Positions 48,055 through 52,689 of a stretch of 52,689 bases of DNA are shown here, piece after piece. Within the stretch, counting starts at the first letter, position 1; each line of letters begins with the position of its first letter. The notes beneath the pieces were generated by a model. That model did not search any database and was not told where the DNA came from. It worked only from the letters and a program-made list of their open reading frames with translations. Location of the stretch: IMG/VR virus record IMGVR_UViG_3300025322_000532, positions 1-52,689 of that record. The stretch is one strand, 5' to 3'. The translations under genes and the position numbers were made by a program. Source of the stretch: a virus.

Positions 48055-50708
48055 CAGCCGCGGCGCTCGCCCATCAAGGCCATCAATCGGAAATCGGCGG
48101 CGATCGGTTCCACCGGGGCACTGGTGTTGATGGTCTGTCTGAATTCATTGTTGGTCGTGGATCCTCCTGCCGATGCCATCGCCATCGACGGAGCCGCAAT
48201 CGGTAGCGCGGAAGCCAAGGAATTCAATACCGAAAGCAGACGATTGGAAACGATCTCTCCCGACGATCTTGGAATGAACAGCTCTTCACCGCGTTCTCCC
48301 ACCCGAACTGGACGGCCGCGGCCTACCGGGCCACCGAATTGTTTAGCTCCCCCAAACCCTCCCACATTCGCCGCTGCACCGCTAGGAGGAGCTCCACCGA
48401 ATGGAATGCCTCCTCCAAACAAAAGAGTTAATAGAGCCTGTGAATTCGGAGGAAGACTCTCAATCAGGGCACTATTGATGTCTCGGATCGCCGCCGCTAA
48501 TTCCTCCGCAGATTGTTTAGGATCAGCCATCACTCTAGCAAGTGTCGCCATATCTTCAGCAAAGAGTCCTGATTGATCCCCAGTCGCGGTCATTCCGGCG
48601 TTTAGCAGATCTATTTTTTCAAGCAGTGCAACTCCGGCTTCATCAATTAGTCCTAATCCTTCAGGACCAGCAAGGGTCGTCAGAGCATCAAGCTCTTCAT
48701 CAGTAAATCCATCTAGCCCAAACCGTTGAGTCGCTAGATTGAAGATGATCTCTTTCGTCTGCCGTTCCCAGGCCTTGGTAGTTTCGTCAAGTTGCCCACG
48801 GATCGCTTCCTCACGATCCGCATATTCGGCCTCTAGTTCCGCGAGCTTATCCTGCTGGCTGGTGGCGATGTCTTCGGTCGCGCTGCCTGCCTCGGCGATC
48901 TCCTGACTGAGACCGGAAATCTCCTTGCGTTGGTCAGCAATGTCGGCGGTCAGGCGATCCAACCGGGCTTGCGCCTGTAACCGGCTGGCTTCCGAGGTTT
49001 CTTCGTTCAACTCGCCTTCCCTAAGCCGGGCGATCTCCAGTTCGGTCTCCAGTTCTTTGAGCCGCTGGACGGCATCGGCGCGCTGGTCATTCAGATCCGC
49101 GATCCGATCCGCCGCCTCTTCGGCATCCTCAATCCCTTCGACTTCCAAGCTAGCGATAGCCTCTAACTTTTCGGCTTCGAGCGAAGCAATCTCGGAATTC
49201 AGATCCTCGAGCTGTTGTTTGAAGTCGCCGAACTGCGGCGTGATGTCGGTGGAAATCTGAAGCTGAATCCCGCTCAGTTTGCCTTGGAGGATCTCCTGCT
49301 TCTCTGCCAGTTCCTCGGCCTTGCGGGCAGCTTCCGCTAGAGCCGCGGCTATATCCTCGAAAGATCCGGCCGCTTCGGCGGCCGCTGCATCGGCATCGCT
49401 CATCGCGCCCGTTGCCCCGGCCTGACTATCCTCAAGCTGGGCCGCGGCCTGTGCGGCCTCGAATTCTTCCCGACTGAGAACCTCGATCTCTTTGGTGAGC
49501 AGTCGTCCTAGAACGCCTTGGTCTCGGATGACCTGATTGACGCGGTCTGCCTCGCGTCGATACTCATCGTAGTTATCCGAACCGACGAGTAGCTGCCGAT
49601 GGAAATCGCTCAGTTCTTCTTTGAGTTTCTTGGATTGCTCTTTGGTATCTCGGATAAATGCCAAGAGCTTGACACCGGCCGTGATAACCGCGGCGATGGC
49701 AATGACTACGATCGCTAATGTTCCGGCGGTAAGGCCCACCGTAGTACCGACGGACACGAACGCAGCTTTGAGACGTGGTAGCGTCGCGGCCGCTAAGGAT
49801 AACGCTCCGCCTAAAGCGATCGTGATGCTCGTCGCTCCGAAGAATGTAGAACTCAGGTCCTGTGTGACCTCATCCAGATCTTTCCATTTCACGAGGCTCG
49901 AAGTAACGAGAGCGACTGCCTCGGCATAAACCGGAAGCCAGGCTTCACCGAGGATCACCTGGCTATCCTCAATATGCCGAGGCAAACTCGTGACTGCCTT
50001 ACCAACTTTCGTCATAGCCTCTTCATAAACTCCGGCGATGTTGACGCCTGCCGCCAGTACCGCCGTCGTCCGGGCCTGGACTCTCTCCAGCTCGGTCAGT
50101 TCAGCAGTCGTCTTTCCGAGCGAATTAGCTGTGGCTTGATATGCCCGCTCAAAACTGACCTGAAGGCCAAGGTTGCGGGCCATGAGGACATTGCCGGACG
50201 TGATGACATCGATCAAGCGCTCAAAGGCCTGCGTCGAATCGATGTCGGCGATGACCGCCGCGTTCTGGGCGAGACGAGCGAGATCCGTAGCATGGGCCAA
50301 ATCAACATTCGAACCGATCATCTTGGCGATGGCCTGACGTGAACCCTGGACCGTGATACCGAGCTCCTGAACGCCTTCTTCCAGAGCCCTAATCTCAGAT
50401 TCGGTCTTGCCTACATTTTTGCCAAGGCGCGCGGTAACTACTCCGAGGACTTCGACTCGGGCAGCGAGCCTTGTGGAACTGACAATCAGAGCAACGCCAG
50501 CGCCGCCAACCGCCGCCAACGCGAGACCGGTCTTGGTCAGATCCCCTTCGATGTCTTGCAGACCGCGGGAGGCCTTCTTTGTCGCGGGAGCGATGCCTTC
50601 AATGTTCCCGGTGACTTCCTTCAGCCGGCGATTGATCGCATCCGCGTCGCGATTGAAGGCTCCGATGCCTTCAATGACCGCCCGGACACCGATGTTCTCG
50701 AATGCCAT
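48054..50708 (-). CDS. tape measure protein
   Basis: 884 aa, the second longest gene, in the fixed place after the tail chaperones. It has long coiled coils (KLSGIQLQISTDITPQFGDF, ELETELEIARLREGELNEET), a hydrophobic helix cluster (GLTAGTLAIVVIAIAAVITAG) and a C-terminal Gly-rich segment. It sets tail length (about 1.5 angstrom per residue implies roughly 130 nm) and may be ejected with the DNA. Confidence 0.9.
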   Translation of the reverse strand: MAFENIGVRAVIEGIGAFNRDADAINRRLKEVTGNIEGIAPATKKASRGLQDIEGDLTKTGLALAAVGGAGVALIVSSTRLAARVEVLGVVTARLGKNVGKTESEIRALEEGVQELGITVQGSRQAIAKMIGSNVDLAHATDLARLAQNAAVIADIDSTQAFERLIDVITSGNVLMARNLGLQVSFERAYQATANSLGKTTAELTELERVQARTTAVLAAGVNIAGVYEEAMTKVGKAVTSLPRHIEDSQVILGEAWLPVYAEAVALVTSSLVKWKDLDEVTQDLSSTFFGATSITIALGGALSLAAATLPRLKAAFVSVGTTVGLTAGTLAIVVIAIAAVITAGVKLLAFIRDTKEQSKKLKEELSDFHRQLLVGSDNYDEYRREADRVNQVIRDQGVLGRLLTKEIEVLSREEFEAAQAAAQLEDSQAGATGAMSDADAAAAEAAGSFEDIAAALAEAARKAEELAEKQEILQGKLSGIQLQISTDITPQFGDFKQQLEDLNSEIASLEAEKLEAIASLEVEGIEDAEEAADRIADLNDQRADAVQRLKELETELEIARLREGELNEETSEASRLQAQARLDRLTADIADQRKEISGLSQEIAEAGSATEDIATSQQDKLAELEAEYADREEAIRGQLDETTKAWERQTKEIIFNLATQRFGLDGFTDEELDALTTLAGPEGLGLIDEAGVALLEKIDLLNAGMTATGDQSGLFAEDMATLARVMADPKQSAEELAAAIRDINSALIESLPPNSQALLTLLFGGGIPFGGAPPSGAAANVGGFGGAKQFGGPVGRGRPVRVGERGEELFIPRSSGEIVSNRLLSVLNSLASALPIAAPSMAMASAGGSTTNNEFRQTINTSAPVEPIAADFRLMALMGERRG

Positions 50709-51552
50709 TTACTTCTTCGGCCTCTTGGATCGGAAGTGGGTGTCTAGGGCCTCGGCCTCATGGAGACCGATATGCCGCTTGACCCGGAAATGAGCAACGG
50801 CCTCCGCCCGCTGCCAGGGCTGGAGGCCGTTCCACTGCTCTTGATTGTAGTTGGCCTCGATCATGGCGTCGTACTCCTCGAAGAACGGCACCACACCAGG
50901 AAGCTGGATGCCGTAGGTGATTCCGGTATCGACGCTGCTATTTGACCTGAGGCTCTCGATCCTCGTCCCGTGCCGTAATACTCCGAAAACGCTGGACAGC
51001 ATCATCGACGTCTGCTTCTGAGACGCCGGTGAGCCGTCCGACCTCCCCCAGGAGCATGAGGATGTCGTGATCCGTGGGCGCGGCCACGGCCTTGACCCAG
51101 GCCAGATACCGGGCCCTCGGATTGTCGCGCATGGGCATACGCAGGACTTCCATCTCCTGAATCCAGATCGTGTCATCGGGTCCCGGCACGCTCTTCGGTT
51201 TCTCGGCGATTTCTGTGCCGCGGAGCAGCGCCACGTCGGTCGCCGCGTTGGCGGTCTCGACAATGTAGCGTTGTATGGATTCCTGGTATTCCGGATCGGC
51301 CGGGTTCTCTTCGTCTCGGCCTTTGTCCTTGTTGAGGACCACCGGGACCCGCGGCCGCTCAAAGGCGCGGGTCGCCTCGTAGATGAACTGCTTGGGCACC
51401 GGGCGCAGATTCAGAACCACGCCGGTCGAGAGCGTGATCTGGGGCCGCCCATTGGTCGCAACCGAGGCCATCCGGGCCTCGGCCGCGATCACCTTGCGGG
51501 TCGCTTCATCGCGTTGATTACGACGCTTTGACGAGGATCCCGTCTGAGCCAT
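50709..51552 (-). CDS. tail assembly chaperone, frameshift product (GT-like)
   Basis: The second chaperone frame (ending FRVKRHIGLHEAEALDTHFR) has no good start of its own and continues past the stop of the first frame, as for lambda G/GT. Going from the first frame to this one needs a +1 (or -2) shift. A candidate is UUU-C at about 50988-50985 (CGT TTT CGG), where tRNA-Phe could slip from UUU to UUC, about 45 bases before the zero-frame stop. The shift site is an inference. Confidence 0.7.
50938..51552 (-). CDS. tail assembly chaperone, zero-frame product (G-like)
   Basis: 204 aa, between tail tube and tape measure genes. The N-terminal part is basic and helical; the middle holds VVLNLRPVPKQFIYEATRAFE, like chaperones that bind tube protein; the end is a helical acidic segment (SEADVDDAVQRFRSITARDED). 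A GGGAG site precedes the ATG, which lies 33 bases inside the tail tube gene. Confidence 0.82.
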   Translation of the reverse strand: MAQTGSSSKRRNQRDEATRKVIAAEARMASVATNGRPQITLSTGVVLNLRPVPKQFIYEATRAFERPRVPVVLNKDKGRDEENPADPEYQESIQRYIVETANAATDVALLRGTEIAEKPKSVPGPDDTIWIQEMEVLRMPMRDNPRARYLAWVKAVAAPTDHDILMLLGEVGRLTGVSEADVDDAVQRFRSITARDEDREPQVK

Positions 51553-52689
51553 TGTCTCCCAAGCCTCCGCCCCAGACCACGTTCGGACTGGCGCAGACCG
51601 CCACGCTGTTGATGTCGTCGTTCGCCGGGATCGAACCCGCTCGCTCCGGCATGGTCTGGAAGGTCTGGCCGCCGTCGATCGTGCGGAGCATCCGGCCGGC
51701 CGGTCCCGCCACCGTCACGCCGAGGTATCCGACCACCGAGTCGAAGAACCGGATGTCGTTCAGGGCTGTCGGGGTGATCGGGAGCGTGATTTCGGTCCAG
51801 GTCACGCCCGCATCCGAGGTCCTCCACAGATCACCACCCGCGTCGCCCACCAGCCAGAGCCGTGCATCGTACATCCAGATGGCCGTCAGGTTTACGCCGA
51901 CAGCTGGACCCGTCAATGCCTGCCAGGTCGAGCCCCCGTTGGTCGTGTAGACCACGGCGTTCAGGTCCCCGACCGCCACCACGTTCAGCTTGTCGAGGGC
52001 ATGGATGGCCTCAAGATCCTGAGAGGTCGCGACTCCCGCGTCCTGAACCGAGACTCCCCCTCGGGGATCGTCGGTGAAGTAGATATAGCCCCCGGTCGCA
52101 CCCATCCAGGTATGGCTCGGGCCTACGCTCGTGATCGAGAGCGGGCCGTTGCCGCCTACGAGTCCGGACGTGACTTCCACCCAGTTGTCGGTGCCGTCCA
52201 GGATGTCCTCAAAGTCGTTGATGTGGATTCCTCCGGCGCCCGCGACGATCACCATGTCGCCCCCGACGCAGACCGCATCCCCAGGAGTTTCGTTCGAGAA
52301 CAGGGTAGAGATCGCCAAACTGTCGCCAGTCGCTCCTCCGTCGTCGGAGTAGACCACGCTTGGATTCGTGCCCGGTGTGGCTCCGACTCCGATCTGGAGG
52401 GCAAAGACCTTCTGGCAGCCGTCGGAGGGTTCGTCGCAGTCGCCGCATTCGATCGTGTCGCAGGCCAGGACCTTGGTGATTTCCCGGGCGATGACGGTCG
52501 AGAGCTGCTCACCAAAGAGCAGCGGCTTGACCTCGTACATATCGTCGGCCGAGAACTCGCCGGTCTCATTCGCCGCCGCCTGCTCGTCCGAGGCCAGGGC
52601 ACCGAAGTTCTCGCCCGAGTAGCTGGAATACTTCACGTCGGTGAAGACCAGCACCTTGTCCCAGTTGGCATCGAAGTCCTGCGGGTTAG
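51518..52689 (-). CDS. tail tube protein, second copy, 5'-truncated by window edge
   Basis: Contains about the last 390 codons of the tail tube gene, with the true TAA stop. It is equal in length to the left copy over the shared part but differs at many bases, mostly silently, with some replacements such as Asn-Gly versus Gly-Gly before DLWRTSDAGVTW. If the genome is circular, this is the same gene as the one at the left end, sampled from another strain. Confidence 0.8.
   Translation of the reverse strand, partial: NPQDFDANWDKVLVFTDVKYSSYSGENFGALASDEQAAANETGEFSADDMYEVKPLLFGEQLSTVIAREITKVLACDTIECGDCDEPSDGCQKVFALQIGVGATPGTNPSVVYSDDGGATGDSLAISTLFSNETPGDAVCVGGDMVIVAGAGGIHINDFEDILDGTDNWVEVTSGLVGGNGPLSITSVGPSHTWMGATGGYIYFTDDPRGGVSVQDAGVATSQDLEAIHALDKLNVVAVGDLNAVVYTTNGGSTWQALTGPAVGVNLTAIWMYDARLWLVGDAGGDLWRTSDAGVTWTEITLPITPTALNDIRFFDSVVGYLGVTVAGPAGRMLRTIDGGQTFQTMPERAGSIPANDDINSVAVCASPNVVWGGGLGDNGSDGILVKAS
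51519..52689. repeat. right copy of imperfect terminal direct repeat
   Basis: This matches positions 1-1171 without gaps. The repeat begins one base into the tail tube stop codon and ends inside the same gene, which is what a circular contig with a redundant end looks like. Confidence 0.9.

Noticed and set aside
1-52689. tRNA genes, CRISPR arrays, integrase, attachment sites
   Set aside because: I looked for T-loop-like strings, regularly spaced repeats and tyrosine or serine recombinase motifs and found none that hold up by eye.

Overview
This window is nearly the whole genome of a tailed, siphovirus-type bacteriophage (about 51.5 kb unique sequence, GC-rich). It holds terminase, portal, MuF, prohead protease/scaffold, capsid, connector, tail tube, frameshifted tail chaperone, tape measure, distal tail and lysis genes, and a RecT/YqaJ recombination pair. 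I see no integrase, repressor-like protein, DNA polymerase, primase, replicative helicase, tRNA or CRISPR array. The first 1,171 bases recur at the right end without indels but with several percent substitutions. The likeliest reading is a circularly permuted or terminally redundant genome of about 51,518 bp closed across strain variants.

Host: three exported proteins carry Thr-Pro-rich linkers (TATPTNTP, DTPIPPTDTPEPTVTDTP and similar). Such linkers are common in Chloroflexota secreted and lipoproteins. GH25 lysozyme, a LytR-CpsA-Psr lipoprotein, a DUF1360 protein and a ReqiPepy6-Gp37-like tail protein also point to a monoderm host. A Chloroflexota host is an inference, not a demonstration.

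Layout. Minus strand, reading from 28.6 kb down to 1 and continuing from 51.5 kb to 40.6 kb, is the late region: HTH/GIY-YIG-like protein, GmhA-like isomerase, ParB-fused DNA methyltransferase, TerS, TerL, portal, a secreted Thr-Pro protein, a beta-helix protein, a repeat protein, MuF with an intein, HK97 gp10-like, protease-scaffold, capsid and a strong terminator. Then come a sugar cassette (methyltransferase, GHMP sugar kinase, two glycosyltransferase genes, SDR epimerase), connectors, tail tube with an Asp-box domain, chaperones, tape measure, a distal tail protein carrying a beta-propeller, a Gp37-like protein, a putative receptor binder, and lysis genes (GH25, XhlA-like, LCP lipoprotein, a 38-aa membrane protein, lytic transglycosylase, holin). 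Plus strand, 28.7-40.55 kb, is the early region: YqaJ exonuclease, RecT, LuxR-type HTH, many small tightly overlapped genes, a structured non-coding block, HNH nuclease, DNA methyltransferase, MmcB-like nuclease and papain-like protease. The two strands diverge from a 64-bp region with a consensus promoter and an operator-like dyad at 28.63 kb, and converge on a hairpin at 40.57 kb.

Most unusual points: (1) a free-standing HNH gene lies wholly inside the MuF intein in a different reading frame, while the intein frame stays open through it; (2) a roughly 300-nt non-coding block follows a near-consensus promoter and can fold into several long helices; (3) heptose-type sugar genes, a three-domain glycosyltransferase fused to a virion-like tail, and an LCP lipoprotein together suggest phage-directed glycan synthesis for the virion or the host surface; (4) a beta-propeller is inserted inside the distal tail protein, and the end of the tail tube protein is the region that differs between the two terminal copies.
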